A DNA stretch of 64,000 nucleotides from Ophioderma brevispina. Taxonomy: Eukaryota > Echinodermata > Ophiuroidea > Amphilepidida > Ophiodermatidae. The notes under the pieces were generated by a model. The model saw only the letters and a list, made by a program, of their open reading frames with translations. It made no database searches and was not told the origin of the DNA. Positions 32,096-44,830 of this stretch are shown here, in pieces. The stretch is from positions 1 through 64,000 of the forward strand of contig JAMKCH010012616.1 of assembly GCA_023653785.1 (NCBI GenBank). Reading direction: 5' to 3'. The number at the start of each line of letters is the position of its first letter. Position 1 is the stretch's first letter. The position numbers and the translations under genes were made by a program.

Positions 32096-33410
32096 CTAAA
32101 GTAAGTGTCTTTGCTTTCTATAAATTTGTCAGAAAAAAAGGGACAACTATGTACATTACCAGTCAAGCCAAGCTTTAAACTTTTGACACCCATTAAACAC
32201 GTGGGGGGGGGGGGGCACTTCTCAAGAAAAGGGGTATCATCGTGTCCAAGCAATCACAAAAGCACCCTAAATACGTATTTTCGAAGCTGAATTTTAACAC
32301 CTAAATACGGTATCAGCAGCGCAATTAATACCATACAAGTTCTTGATTGGAATTTCTCCCCCAAACAAGTATCAGTAGCGCCGCAATTTTGCATACCTAA
32401 AAAGTATTTGTCTTTCTCCCACCCTAAAGCAAGTAATTGATGCGATTATTACCCCTTTATACGTAAAAACCCCCAAAACATATTCTTCCAATGTATTTTT
32501 GCACACCAGAGAGGCTTGTCTGAGCCTTGTGTTGTGTAATCATAAAATATTGGGGAAAGTTATTTTTCAGCCAGGATATATCGGAGGAAAGGTTATTGTT
32601 AAAAGGGGAAAGGAATTGAGCCAGGGACGTATCCAATAATTCTCAGGACGGCGGCACGGCTAGTCGATAAAAGTCGATGATATGGCCTTCTAGCGGCCAT
32701 GCGCTACGTGGAAGCGGCGGGGGAGGGGGGGCGGGGGGGTGTTTGCAATTCTTCACTTCCCAACGACATTTTCATGCGAATATTGATAGAAATATTTGAA
32801 ATTTGTAAGCGATTCACTATAGCAAAATATATGTATGATAAAGGGCTATGAAGGGGTAAAACAGATTGATGGGGTTAAATGTCACAGGAATTCATAGAGT
32901 AAGTGGCGCGGGAGGGGGGTGCGCCCTCTCTCTCGAGCGGAAGCGCGGCAATGGCATACCACGCAATGTTTGCTTTCCGAAACACATTACCTCATGCACA
33001 TTTGGTAAAACTTATTGATATTTGAAGTGGTTAACTTTAAAATGCAGATAGGCCAATGGTCGACCAGATAAAACAGTACAAAATCTAGTTATGCATGAAA
33101 GGTTTATTTGAACATATCATAAATTAAAGCGTGTGTTAATGAGCGGCACGGGGTGGGTCGCGGAAACCTTGGGGGATATTAGTTTTCAAGACATTTCTCG
33201 GGGTTATAGGATCCGGGGAGGAATTGCATTTATAGAACGTTATTTTCGCCAATTATTTCCGCATTTTCAGCACAGCGAAAAATCGGCATTTTCCCTGAAA
33301 ATTGCTGAATCCGCGCAATTATGCACCCAAATTATGTCCCAAAAGTTATTTTAAGAAAATTATAAACCTAGAATTGACTGACATTTAAATAAATTATGAG
33401 TTGTAATTGC
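32096..33410. other. Intron, no gene; G-run and common dispersed words
   Basis: Contains a G-run (about 32202-32214). GGGGTATCATCGTGTCC and CTAAATACGGTATCAG words look like a common dispersed repeat, with related words at 34380-34440. A second G-rich patch is at 32717-32740. Confidence 0.45.
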
Positions 33411-33600
33411 TAAAACATTGTCCGTTTGGAAAGACTTCCATATGTACCCCCCTCGTATATATTTACATGATACAAAATTTATTTTAAATTTGGCCTTGTT
33501 TCATCAAAAACAGAATAAACAGCTAAAATAATTAAATTTTATGTTGCATGTAAATATATGAGGGGGGGATACATATGGAAGTCTTGCCTATTTGAAAAAG
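33411..33600. repeat. Small palindromic element
   Basis: The arms AAGACTTCCATATGTACCCC (33430s) and GGGGATACATATGGAAGTCT (33565s) are complementary with few mismatches and extend through TATATTTACATG. The loop is about 75 bp, giving a MITE-like foldback. Confidence 0.7.
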
Positions 33601-33635
33601 CACTGACGAACACCCTAACTTAGTAGGCCTATCCA

Positions 33636-34050
33636 CATTTTTTTTTACAGTGCAAATACTGTAAAATTTACAGCTTGTTGTAAAATGTATTACATCAAAC
33701 TGTAAAATATACAGTAAATTTGAATCAAAACCTGTAAAAGCTATATTTTTGCGGGGTTTTGTTGGCAGAATTGCTACCAGTATTTTCCTGTAAAATTTAC
33801 AGTATTTTTCCCTGTATATTTTAGTACTTAATGGTATAATTGAAAAATAGTAGTGTATAATGATGTGGTTACTCATTAAATTTCGAATAAGTCTTCACTT
33901 TTAGATTTTGTCATTATAGGCCTGGAAAATTGGACATAAAATTTACAGTATTTTCCTGTATTTTCAAATTACAGCCAAATACTGTAAGTTTTGGGAAGTT
34001 TTTACAGTATTTTCCTGTATATTGCACTGTAATTTTTTACAGTGTAAGTG
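33636..34050. repeat. CTGTAAA/TTTACAG-rich palindromic element
   Basis: More than ten copies of CTGTAAA, TTTACAG or CCTGTA lie in both orientations. The ends TTTTTTTTACAGTGCAAATA and TATATTGCACTGTAA...TTTTTTACAGTGTAAG allow the whole segment to fold. It is non-coding. Confidence 0.65.
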
Positions 34051-34530
34051 ATATAGAACCATTTTGGTATAGCGACATTATCAGGCAATCACAAAAGGAG
34101 TCGTCATTTCTCAATCTCAAACTAACAGGCCTGTACTAAAAATCATGTGTATGGTTTCTTTACCGCGCGTTACGCGGAAAATTTTGGAAATTTAGGGATT
34201 TGAAAGCACAGGTTTGAAGGCAAGTACAGACTTCCGGAACACTTTTTATTTTTTTTATGCTGAAATGAATATGGACCCTAAATGCGTAAGTCCTCATTTA
34301 GAAAATATAACCCTTTTTCTTGATTTTTAGTGATTTTTAGACCCTTTTCACGTTACGTACGTAACGTGCCTGATCCTGTAAAAACTACCCTTTTTACGTG
34401 AATTCTTGGACACGGATGATACCCCCTTGTCTATGAAGACTGATCCCCCCGGGCATCTAAACAGAAATGTAAAGTGATGCAAAAACGGACAGTGACTTCT
34501 TATTTAGGGCCTGCAAGAAAGCATACCAAC
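34051..34530. other. Intron, nothing firm
   Basis: Contains a CGTTACGTACGTAACG palindrome near 34354 within a dispersed-repeat-like stretch. No gene was found. Confidence 0.5.
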
Positions 34531-34631
34531 CTTGTAAGAAAAGTGTCAGGAAAAGGTGTCCAATTTTTCACATACTTCTGCTCCCGCTTTTCAAGATCTA
34601 CTTTAAAGAGCTCCTGTTCTTCATCTGAATA
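34531..34631 (-). CDS. Patatin/EF-hand phospholipase exon, charged linker
   Basis: This 101-bp exon is bounded by a TCACTGTAG acceptor and an AAG|GTTGGT donor, phase 0 in and phase 2 out. It reads YSDEEQELFKVDLEKREQK ... PFPDTFLT. After the T-L-G-M-L-L strand the sequence L-L-Y-S-D-E-x-E is continuous, and the K/E-rich stretch is predicted to be helical, linking the lipase domain to the EF-hand pair. There is no enzymatic motif here. The exon is assigned to this gene by strand, order, phase agreement with 61354-61484 and the natural continuation of the sequence. It lies between repeat-rich introns. Confidence 0.7.
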
Positions 34632-35078
34632 CTACAGTGATATCAAGATTAAAAAAGGAAATACATATTGATTTCACCAACACCGCATACTTCGGGTGTA
34701 TTAATGTAAAACTAGATTTGATGACATTATATCCATATTTTTTTTATAAGACCATTCTTTATTTGTAGTTCAAGTTCATGTTGATTTTTATATGGTTATT
34801 TAATATAAGAAATTATTCAATATCACGAAATGAAGTAGATTAGATAGAAGAGAGACACAAAGATGGGAAAGAAAAGATAAGATTTTTTTTCTAGACCAGT
34901 TTTGTATAACTTCTGGTGCTTTTTTGGGAAACAGTCCAATTCCAACTTCAAGCAAAATTTCAAAAGTAGTTGTGGGCATGTTGAAAACATGCAAATTAGC
35001 CTTCATCGTATGACTTCATTTTTTTATGGTCCTAATTTGTTTTATGGTCCTCGTTCGTTCGTTCGTGCAAGTCCAAAA
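34632..35078. other. Start of the 26.7-kb intron, nothing recognised
   Basis: AT-rich intron DNA. Confidence 0.5.
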
Positions 35079-35335
35079 TCACAGTGGAAGATCCGTCTTT
35101 AACCAGCTGATAGCTTCATCATCCAGGTTGATCAGGCCTGGAATTCCTCTTGGGGATTTGTAGACCTCACAGTCATCCATGACGTGGCCAATGGCCCGTG
35201 GCTCTCCACAATCGCAGTTTGGTGAAGGTTCTACTCCGATCCCGTGAAGGAAGTTCTTTGTACGTACGACCAACGCCAGTTCTGAGTCTGTTGAGGTTGA
35301 CCCATGCTTTCCTATCAAGGTCACAGCCTTTGGGC
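35079..35335 (-). mobile_element. LINE ORF C-terminal fragment (zinc-knuckle end)
   Basis: The minus-strand ORF includes TSTDSELALVVRTKNFLHGI then CDCGEPRAIGHVMDDC. The spacing C-x-C-G-x(8)-H-x(4)-C resembles the knuckle ending many jockey/RTE-like LINE proteins, and the same type of ending is seen near 27390. Only the last 80 or so codons are present. Confidence 0.65.
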
Positions 35336-35559
35336 CTGCCAGACGGGCTGTCCTAATCTTCCCGAAAAATATCCAGTTTTGAAATAACCAGCCGCTTTAT
35401 AGTTGAGAAATTGACGTTTGATGAGAGGTCATTTTGTACACAAGTCTATGGGGAGTTATTTAGTGGTGTGGTTCAATATGGGTATGTTTTGAATGCCAAG
35501 AGAAGCTGGGTATATTGTTGTGCCCAGCACAGGGAGTCCCCAGACCATTTTCAATGGAG

Positions 35560-36990
35560 AGGGAAAGTCAAACTAAATCTGGAGAAACCGACTCCTCAGC
35601 GCATCACTAGATCATTTCGCAATTTCAAGAACATTGACTCTGATAAATTCTCTGCTTCTCTTATGACCATTTCTATCCAGTTCCTGAATTTAATGATGTA
35701 AATGAACTTTTGAATTGGTACAGTTCAACTTCAACTAATGTTCTGAACCAATTTGCCCCTGCTGAAACTCACACTCGTCCCTCGAGAAATCATCAGCCTT
35801 GGTACAATGACGAAGTTCATGCCTGCAGACGTGAAAGACATCGCACTGAACGAAAATGGCGTAAAACACGCTTGGAAGAGGACCGCGATAAATTTCTAAC
35901 CGCTACTAAAGCTGTTTGTGATTGCATCCTTAAGGCTAAGAAATCATACTATGCTAATAAACTCACTAATGCTGACATTGAAACTGTTTTTCAAATCACC
36001 AACTCCCAGCTCAACAACCAAAACAAACAGTTATCAGCTTTTGATGATCCTAAAGACCTCGCCACTAGATTTGCTAGATTTTTCACAAATAATTTGTGAT
36101 GATTTGGACAATTTTTTGGACAGGCCTGATGTTGCACAATGCTCAGATGACTGCCCTGCCAGTTGTCGTTTTCTCACTGACTTTTTGAAGTGCCGTTTGA
36201 TGAAGTACGCAAATTATATCAGATTCCTCAAATGCATCTTGCATCTTCATCCCACATGGCTTCTTAAGCAACATATTGACCAACATTTGCCTGTAATTTA
36301 CTGCAATTGTCAACAAGTCGCTTAACTCTGGAATTTTTCCAGCTATTGCCCACAGTGCAATAGTTACACCACTCATTGGAAAAAGAGGTTCTGAAAAATT
36401 ACCGCCCTGTGAGCAACCTGATTGAGTTTTGTTCTTAAAGTTATCGAGAAAGGTAGATCCACCCAGCTCTTAGACCACCTCAATACAAACAATCTCATCG
36501 ATCCATTCAGCCTACCGCTCTCTGCATAGTACTAAGACAGCCTTGGTTAAGGTTCTGTCGGACATTGTTTCTGATATTGACTCAAGACGTGTTGTTTTTG
36601 TTGTGCTTCTCGATATGAGCGCGGCTTTTGACACTGTGGACCATCAAATTTTTCTGGACCGGCTTGAAAAGTGGTATGCAGTATCTGGTACCGCACATGC
36701 CTGGTTTTATATTTGAAAGGCTGGGCATCGCAAGTTGGCATATATGGCACTCTGTCTGACCCTGTCATTCTTAGATTTGGTGTACCACAAGGTTCTGTAA
36801 TCAGTGCTTGGCCCACTTTCATTTACCTGCTATTCTATACCTATTGGGGACATTTTGCACTCTCACCACTTAAGGTTTGCTGACGATTGCCAGATTTATG
36901 CTTCTTTCAACCCTCGCATTCCTGGTGAAAACATTCTTGCCAAAATACTGATTGTATGCCAAGATAAGAACCTGGCTTTCTGCTAACTAG
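35560..36990 (+). mobile_element. CR1-like LINE reverse transcriptase, truncated
   Basis: Pieces follow in order on the plus strand: KPTPQRITRSFRNF, then NWYSSTSTNVLNQFAP and HQPWYNDEVHACRRERHRTE (the pre-RT segment). These are followed by AYRSLHSTKTALVKVLSDIV, motif A VLLDMSAAFDTVDHQIFL (36600-36655), VPQGSV near 36783 and catalytic FADDCQIYASF (about 36875-36907). There are several frameshifts, and the sequence stops at 36986, before the thumb. It sits in the long intron, antisense to the host gene. Confidence 0.85.
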
Positions 36991-37489
36991 GGTGAAATCG
37001 GGTAACTTTCACCCTATCAGGGATGTTTCGCATCACGACATAAAAGATCCCATGAAAAAATAGCTATTGCGCACACCTTTGAACACTTTGTAGTGTATTT
37101 ATTTTTTTATTTAGTGCAGGTATAGAAACCTAACAAGCATCAATAATGCTGAAAAGCATTAAGCTTTACAATATGAAAATACAATATACATCGATATAAT
37201 TATTTTTTTAAAGCTCAAAATATACAACATTTAAAAGATGAAAAATGAAATACAAAATAAAGACATTTAGAATATTTAAAACAGTAAATTCAAAGGAAAG
37301 AGCAAACATAATAAAAAAAAAAAAATAGTTTTTTAAAAAAAAAAGCACAATAATTATTATAAAAGGTTGAGTTTACCAAGGTATTTAGTGTGAATTCTGT
37401 CATCTTTATTACGCTTTTTGGAAGCTCAAATCTTGTATTTTTCCTGAGGTTGAAATAATTATCTTTTTCTTTATTTTTTTTGGCGCATG
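36991..37489. other. A/T-rich intron sequence
   Basis: Runs of A and T (for example about 37309-37345). No features. Confidence 0.5.
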
Positions 37490-38800
37490 TGACGCTGTCT
37501 GTTCATACTGGAGGAACTGCTGACCAAAGTTCAGAACCAAATCCTCCCTACTCCGGGGAAGGCCTCGTGATATTCAAGGAAAGTGAGAGATCTTAATAAT
37601 GTGATATCTTTGCCAGGTGATCCTGCCAAGAACGTTTTTGAATCCTTTTCCCAATTGGAGAGAGACTGTTGTTTTGTAGACTGAATGCCAAACAGCGGCA
37701 TGCGTATCCGAGCCAATAAGCGGCGGATATAGATCCGATATATGCGTCAGTCAGTTCTTCAACAGGAGCTCCAAACCCTCTAGTGAATATAGCAGAAAGA
37801 GTCGTTTGCTAGCCTTAGATATCATGTTTTTCACTTGTATGTCCCACTAATATTGAATGACCACACCAAGCAACTTCATGTTATTAACTGTTTCGAGAAT
37901 CTCACCACCAAGACTAAGCAGGGGGCGGGATACGGAGTTTGGTGTTTTCATAAGGTTAACATGTAGGACATGACATTGGAAGGCTTGGAGCATTATCATT
38001 TTCTTTACACCATTCATCAAGGGTATTGAGATGTATGAAGTTCGTGGGGAAGAGAATCTGACTTAACATTTACAATCTCGCCAAGAGTGAGATCATCAAA
38101 ACAAATTTCCAACGGGAATATGTAGTTAAAGCATCATTGACCACGACACTGAAAATACAGGCCCCAGTTTGGTCCCTTGGGGGACACGCAGGTAATGGTC
38201 TTTAATTTGAAAGATGTCCCCTAAATATGACGCACTGAGTACGGTTGGTCAAGAAACTACAGATATGTGGTGGAAATTATGATCGGTCTCACCCCTGAGT
38301 GATGATTTTTAAGTAACAGCAACATTATGCTTATACGGTCAACAGCTTTTGTAAAGTCAAACTACACAGGTGCATATTTTCAGGATTATTCAACTGAAAA
38401 AAACAGTGTTGAGCATGTCACCAAGGTAATGAGTCGTACTGGTGTTGCTTGAACATTACCATTATTGTCTACAGTCCACTTTGAGAAAAATCATCTCTAA
38501 GTCAATTAGCTAAAAAAGCTTCGAAGACACGACCTAAAATTTTTGTTAGCGCAATAGGTCGTAGATTCGTTTGCATTAGTGGGTTTCTTAACCTTCGGCA
38601 TGGGATAATAGCTGCTGTCTTCCACACAGATGGGAACGTACCCTCCTGAAGGCAGGCATTGAATATCTCACACAGAGAGGCTGAGAAAGCTCAAATGAGA
38701 ATTCTTTGATCAACTTATGGGTAAATCTCCAGGGGACCAGCCTTCGAAGCATTCAGTTTAATTGAGGGCTTCCAAAAACATCAACACGATCAATTCTAGG
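37490..38800 (-). mobile_element. CR1/L2-like LINE reverse transcriptase, decayed
   Basis: Read from 38760 down, the fragments are FNACLQEGTFPSVW, KTAAIIPCRRLRNP, LRPIALTKILGRVFEAF, motif A FDFTKAVDRIS (about 38340), VPQGT.LGP (about 38180) and FVDDLTLGEIVN (about 38090). They continue with KLLGVVI, KASKRLFLLYSL.G (about 37800), Y.GSI.A, and IRMPLFGIQSTKQQSLSNWE near 37650. The frame changes many times and there are in-frame stops. The element belongs to a different subfamily from the one at 35560-36990. Confidence 0.8.
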
Positions 38801-40306
38801 GGGTGGTTGAGAGGGTAAATAGGCTGGATAGAAACCTCCAATCTGAGGTGGAGGAAGCTCACAACAAACAGCCGAGAAATGTTCATTCAATCACTTTCCT
38901 GGTAACAACGCTCAGCGGGCTCAGAAGGGTCACATCGATTGTACTAAAACACAGCACTCAGACTTATCATTTAGTTGTTCCTCGGAAGTAAAAAGTTCTA
39001 AACTGCTGCTGAACAATTGTCATTTAATTTGAAAAATGATCAATAGTAACGAAAAACCATTAAAAGCTACTTTGGTGTTGTTTTGCTTTGACATGTTTTC
39101 GTGTTTGTCCATATTTTTAGAACACCATTTGTGTCGGGTAACAGTCGCTAGAATAGCGAAATAATGTGAAACTAATGCAAGAGTTGTTGTTTTTTGGGGG
39201 GGTAAGTTTAGTCGCTACTCTTTAAAGAGCAAAGAAATATGAGTGTGAATATATCAGACAGAGATTAAAGAATATCCCGGGATTTCGACAGCAGGGTTGT
39301 TCACTCCGTATAGAAGGAATAATGGTTGTGTTGATCCACGCTGAGCGAACATACCCGATTTGCAATTTATTTTGACTTATTGAATTTCTTTTTAAAAAAT
39401 AAATACAAAACAAGACAGGAGCGTCGGGTTGGTTTTTGTTAAAAAGGTCTTGGTGGGTGTGTGGGGGGGGGGGGGGGAGGAGGGGGAGGAGGGGGGCGGG
39501 GTCTAGGAGCCCCTGCAGTTTTTGATGTTGTTAAAATAGGTGAAATGTTAATGGTTTTTGTTGTCCAGATTTGTTGTCAGAATTGCGCCATAAAATTGAA
39601 ATTCTAGCGCTTAATAATGTTGTGATATATATTATTAGGTCCTAAAATAACCTAATCGTTTAGTGTTTTATTATTCAACAATATTAATAAGCGGTTTGCC
39701 ACTGACCACAACTGGTTCCGGGTAATTTATTTTGGAAGGGTACAGTCTCCTCACCTCCTACATGGAGGCATGTGCCCCCCCTTCCCGCCCACGGGTTAAA
39801 GCCTACCATTTAAACCAAGATACATAATTTGTTTTGATTTTCTTTTTATTGCCAGAGCTATATGGTTTTGAAATTAAATTTTTAGTGTTGTGAAATATTG
39901 AGGGTAAGTCAAGTGATACTGCCAGCATTTTTTGAATTCCATGGTTGTTTTTAAACATCAATTATGTATCAATCCACCCAGTTTCCATGACCAACCTGCT
40001 AGCCGGAGCAGACAGAAGACATGCTCTTCATGAGGATGTCGAAAGATGAACAGACCAGAAGAAGAAAACTTAATGTGGGGAAAAGATACTAGAACTTTTG
40101 TTGGCAGAGCAAAGCATTTTTGTATCAAGAATGACATATTTGTGGCTTAGAACTAAGGCGAGATTTCTACAACTACGATATAGTATGGATGAACACATTC
40201 AGAAGAGATTTAAATTGTTTTGTTGAAATTGTGTTACAACATCTAACCGACAGTAGAAGGTCTGTACACTTTAAGGCCAGAGTAGAAAGAATGTCAGACT
40301 AGACAG
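38801..40306. other. Intron; poly-G patch
   Basis: A nearly pure G/A run lies at about 39460-39500. The ORF at 38803-38991 has no recognisable product. The rest is featureless. Confidence 0.5.
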
Positions 40307-41280
40307 AGTGGTCCAAAAAAAAGTCTATCAACACTTTTTAATCTTCAAATCTCAAAAGTGGGTGGTAGACATATCAAAATAATTTGAAGGTATTTATTAC
40401 TACAGTATCTTGTGGAAACCTGGTGAAACGCATTGAAACAAAGCTGAAATGACCAAAATGGCCACCATGAAGGAAAAAAGGTCAAAAAACCACTTTGCAC
40501 CACCGTACATCTATGGCAGGTTGGTGGTCACGATTTGATCTATTGATACACACATTGAACAACACGCACACTGTCATGGGACTTGGTGGGATTGGTAGTT
40601 AATAATAACCACAGGCTTAATGTATTTTGCGAAACGAAACGGAACTCCCATTGGATTACACGCTTATTCCGTTAGCACGTGTATGCATGCATGACGGTAA
40701 TAAAGGTAATCAATGGGAGATTCTGTTTCGTTTCGCACAAATTACAGTAAGCCTAACACAAGGTAAAGAACTTAAGGCAATCGCAACTTATTTTCATAAA
40801 TTTTACAAAACAAAATGGCTGCCAAATTTTTCTTTCTGATCTTGACCCAGACATGCAAACATTTGAAAATGGTACAAGTAGAGTCTTGATCAGTCTTGAC
40901 AGTGCAAGTCTCTTCTGTTTAAATTCCCCAATGAAAAATAACCTTAATATATTTAAATGGCAATTTCAGTCAGTTTCACGGTGTTGAGATATTTTCATTC
41001 ATTTCACAAGGTAAATCTTCAAACACACTCAAAGGTTGGGTCACGCAATTGTATTGATTACATCTCTTAACCATCATGAATGCCCCAGCAAAGTGGTTTT
41101 TGACCATATTTCTCTACACGGCCGACATCATTTTGTTTATTTGAGCTTTGTTTTAATGCATTTCAACAGTTCTAACAAGATATGTAGTTAACAAATATCT
41201 TTAAAAAAATGTGATATATCCACACACTTTCGAGAAATTGCAGGCCAAATATAAAGTATAAACCTTTTTTTGGACCACTA
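40307..41280. mobile_element. Palindromic element, AGTGGTCCAAAAAAA termini
   Basis: The left end AGTGGTCCAAAAAAAAG is mirrored by TTTTTTTGGACCACT at the right end (about 41266-41280). Inside, CAAAGTGGTTTTTGACC (right) mirrors GGTCAAAAAACCACTTTG (left, near 40485). A further palindrome, 40620-40745, lies within it. It is non-coding. Confidence 0.7.
40620..40745. mobile_element. Short nested palindromic MITE
   Basis: TTTGCGAAACGAAACGGAAC and the mirrored GATTCTGTTTCGTTTCGCAC, followed by TTACA, enclose about 60 bp. CCCATTGGATTAC mirrors GGTAATCAATGGGAG. It is nested in the larger palindrome. Confidence 0.65.
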
Positions 41281-41479
41281 TTATCCTTGAGATTTATCAT
41301 CTTCTTTTCCATGTTTAGTTATTTTAAGTGATTGATCTGCAGTGCTCGTAAGAAGTACACATAAGTATGGCCAGTATGACAGATTCCGATACCAATAGCC
41401 AGTTGAAAAAACATTAAGTCCAAAGAAACGCCCTAAAAAGATGCATTCAAAACAGTAAACACCCCTATGCTACACATGG

Positions 41480-42560
41480 CCAGTCCAGGAGCACCCACTG
41501 TGCTGATTGAGGAAGAGGAGGGGAAAAATGTGCAAGTATTTAATAAAAGTCACCGAGAGATGGGTGTGGGCAAAAAACTAGAATCAAGTCATGGTGGAAA
41601 TGGGGATTGATATATTTAGGGATCATAAGAAAACAGAGTAGCAGCAAAATGGTCTAACCGGCCATCAACATAGCAAAGCGGGAAAGGACTGGTACTATAA
41701 TTTTATGTGCCGACACCCCCAGCTAAGCCTTAGAACACCAGAAAATGAGCGCAAAGAAGAGCCAAGATGACCAATGAGTCGGTGCTCAAGAATTTTATGA
41801 TTGTTACTGAAACCATTGTCACCAACAATGGTGAAAGCCTAGATCCAAAATAGTCTTCAACTGCGATGAATGCAGGGTCCCGCTTGATTTCCGGCCTCAG
41901 AAAGTTGTAGCCGCAAAGACAACACGCAGTCTGTGGTCAATCAACAGTGGCGATATAGAACAATATAAAATCATGGGCTCTGGGATATTCTCCCAGTGCC
42001 ATGCTCACCTATGGTTATTTACAAGGAGTCAGAACCAACAACCTTTTTGGTCGAGGGGGACACCTGAAGGCTGGGATGGTTCAGTTTAGCAAATCCAGGT
42101 GGATCAACTCTGCTTTTGAAAGGTGTTTGACAAAAATGTTTATTCATATGTGAGAGATGTACGTTCTTCAAAGAAGGAAAGGGGATTTCTTTTGTTGAGG
42201 GATATAGTCCCAGAGACCATTCTACATGCTTGGACAAGTGGCCTTTTTAAAAAACATAGAAAGTGGTTGGTCTTCCTCCAAACACCAACAATGTGCTCCA
42301 ACCACTGGAGTTTCATTACTTTCAAGTCACTGAAGGGTAGATGGGATAAGGTGTGTGAGAAATTCGCTCACGAGGGACCCCACAGGACCTTGGTCACAAA
42401 GACGAGCTTTGCTAAGGTGTTCCAGAAGGTGTGGGATGAAATTAGCAACAACAAACAGGTCGTACAGAATGGCTTTAGTCGATTGGGATTCCCCGTTCCG
42501 TATAGATTGTCTATCAAAGATCATGTTGAAGGAAAGGAGTTTGTCGCTAGCTGAGGGCTT
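41480..42560 (+). pseudogene. Pogo/Tigger-type (DDE_1) transposase remnant
   Basis: In order on the plus strand, with frame changes: RAKMTNESVLKNFMIVTETI, then VFNCDE with a loose VPLDFRPQKV follow-on (41853-41920), TRSLWSINSGD, SRGTPEGW, LPPNTNNVLQPLE (42269-42307), FKSLKGRWDKVCEKF and SFAKVFQKVWDEI...GFSRLGFPVPYRLSI. This is the layout of jerky/Tigger-like DDE_1 transposases, with the first catalytic Asp in FNCDE. Where D-G-H-S-S is expected the sequence gives E-G-Y-S-P, so the second catalytic Asp seems lost. Stops and frameshifts confirm it is dead. Confidence 0.8.
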
Positions 42561-44484
42561 GAACAGACCGATGCCTAGTTCTTCATGTAGCAAAAACACA
42601 TTCAGAGGGAAGCACAGAAAATAATGGTTCTGTCCCAAGGGCATTCGCAGGACCATGTTGTCAGGGGGGGGTGTGTAAACGGAAGAAATCCTTTGGAAGC
42701 GTATGTGAGTGTCAGGGGAGGGCGGCAAAGAATCCAATTTCAGACGTCGCCATTGGTTTTTAAAAGCGAAAAAATCTTCACGAAAAATTCTGAATTTTTG
42801 AATTTTTAAATACTTTTTGGAATATTTTCTTATTCCAAAAAGTGGAGTCGAAGAATAAACTCCACTGGAAGGGATTCAGAATTTTTTTGTTATGAATAAC
42901 GAACCAGAGGACGAGTCGTATGTGGGTCATGGGACAAACACGGACCCCGACCCACATCAAACACCCAAATTGGATTGTGGTTTGCATTTCGTATTGCTGT
43001 AATTTCTTTTGACATTTGCGTGAGCGGATGAGTTGATTATAATGAATGAAGCTTGGCCGCCACCGCCTGGTGAGTGTATAAAACAATGCAACTAACGGCA
43101 GGCGGTTCGGGGGTCGGAGCCCACTTAAGGGCCATTAAAAACTCTTATAGTAGTTGCCCTAGAGGCCATTTCGTGTGATCGTTCGACTATCTTGCACACC
43201 GCACGGTAGTACCTTGACACAAGGGAGCGAAACGGGAAAAGCCCTGAAGGCCTGGGGAGTCCAGGAGGGCCGGGATTTAAGGCCCATGGTAGGGTGCAGA
43301 GGGCAGACCAGCCGGGGTCCAGGGGGTGGAGCCCCCGGAAAAGCTGGGTTGAAGCTATACAGGACCTTCAAGGTGGACATTTTGAGGGGTTAAATAGTAA
43401 TCAATCAAGAAAGACTGGTTTCAACTTGATAACAGAGACAGACAGTCTTATAAGCTTGTACTACCGAGGCGAACTACACCATAGCGACGCACTGCCTTGA
43501 ACGGGTGGGATGCAGGCGCAGAGCCTTCTGCAGGGTCCAGGGGCGGAGCCCCCGAAGCTCCTTAGGAATTTTAGATTATTAAAAAGGGTATTGGAAGGGT
43601 TTTAAAGATATATTATTGAAAATGAAAGAATGGGCACTTAACTCAACCGACGGCCAGTAGACCTAGGGAACCGATCCCATACCAATTTTTGGGTCTGGTA
43701 GACCAAACTTGGGGGGGGGAGGAATGGCCCATAGATAACCTACCGTTTGCCATGGCCATGCCTGCTCCTTGATTCTTAAATTTATTTTACTCATTTTGAT
43801 CACCAGGTAATTTGAATCATTAACCAAATCTTGAAACAGAGGGCTAAACTTGAAACAAAACCATTTTAACTATTTGTGATATTTGGCTTTATGTAAGTCT
43901 GGAGTTCAATCAGATCGAATCTGTTGAATGAAGCCAAGAGACTCAAATTCGATGGGAGTAGTCTGGATTCAATCTTATGCTTTGACGCGGTTCTTGTTAT
44001 TTCTTTCTTCCCAAGTCTTCTCTCTTTCTTTTCTTCTCTTGTGCTCTCTCTTCTTGTCTTTTTTCTTCTTTCTTTCTCTTTTTGAGGATCGCTGGGGGGG
44101 TGTTTGTTCCACCACCCCACTCCCCCCCATGGCGACGGGGCTGTCGGTCCCAACACTCTAACATAGAGATAAATGGACGGAATATGACAACGTTGAAATT
44201 GTAGCGTCACATGGAACAGAACCAACGTTGACTCAGGCTAGGACCAAGGGGAAGGCCAACAGACAGACCTTCCACTAGTACTAGTATTACTCCTGTCATA
44301 AAATCAAAGCAAAAATGAGCCCTACAACAAAACAATCAGCTACAGTGGATAGTTCAGTAGACAATGTGCGCAACATCTGAAGTACAATCATGGATGAACA
44401 TTGTTAACCAAGCTGATACCCACAGCCTGTTTGAAGTCTCATTTATATGACGAAACGAGAATAAGAACAAAAAAAAAAAATTAT
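42561..44484. other. Intron; GC-rich dispersed repeat and pyrimidine tract
   Basis: Around 43105-43560 the phrase GGTCCAGGGG(C/T)GGAGCCCCC occurs at 43312 and 43532, with a shorter relative at 43110, a common dispersed repeat. At 43985-44090 the plus strand is almost pure TTC/CTT pyrimidine. A G-run is near 43712. ORFs here are compositional. Confidence 0.5.
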
Positions 44485-44830
44485 TAACTGGGCGACACAC
44501 TTTTGACAACTAATTTGGATTATTTATTCACTAACTACATCCTGTGTAAATTTGAGTTGAAATTTCATTGCGGGCAAATAGGATTTTTCATAAAAATCTA
44601 TTTTACACGTCTTTCTATGGAAATAGGCTTAGAGGGGCCGCTATAACATACCATTGTGACCTTTTTAGGCCGATATGGCAAGATTCCCGCAATGGAATTA
44701 TCCTGATTTTTGCGGAGGTAAATAGCTCTTGCATGTCAATCCCTACTTATATCAGTTGTCAAAATTGTGTGCCATTGCTTAAAATTGCTCTAAAAATAAA
44801 AGAGACAATTTGTATGGGGGTCAAACAGCT
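44485..44830. repeat. Dispersed repeat, uninterrupted copy of 4264-5080
   Basis: Same orientation as the interrupted copy at 4.3 kb. Here the flanks of the 4445-4917 palindrome are joined (...GCCGCTATAACATACC... to ...GGCAAGATTCC...), showing the ancestral state. Confidence 0.75.

Noticed and set aside
42123..42554. 143-codon ORF as an intact novel gene
   Set aside because: Its second half is the C-terminal part of a pogo-type transposase, and the correct upstream frame shifts several times.
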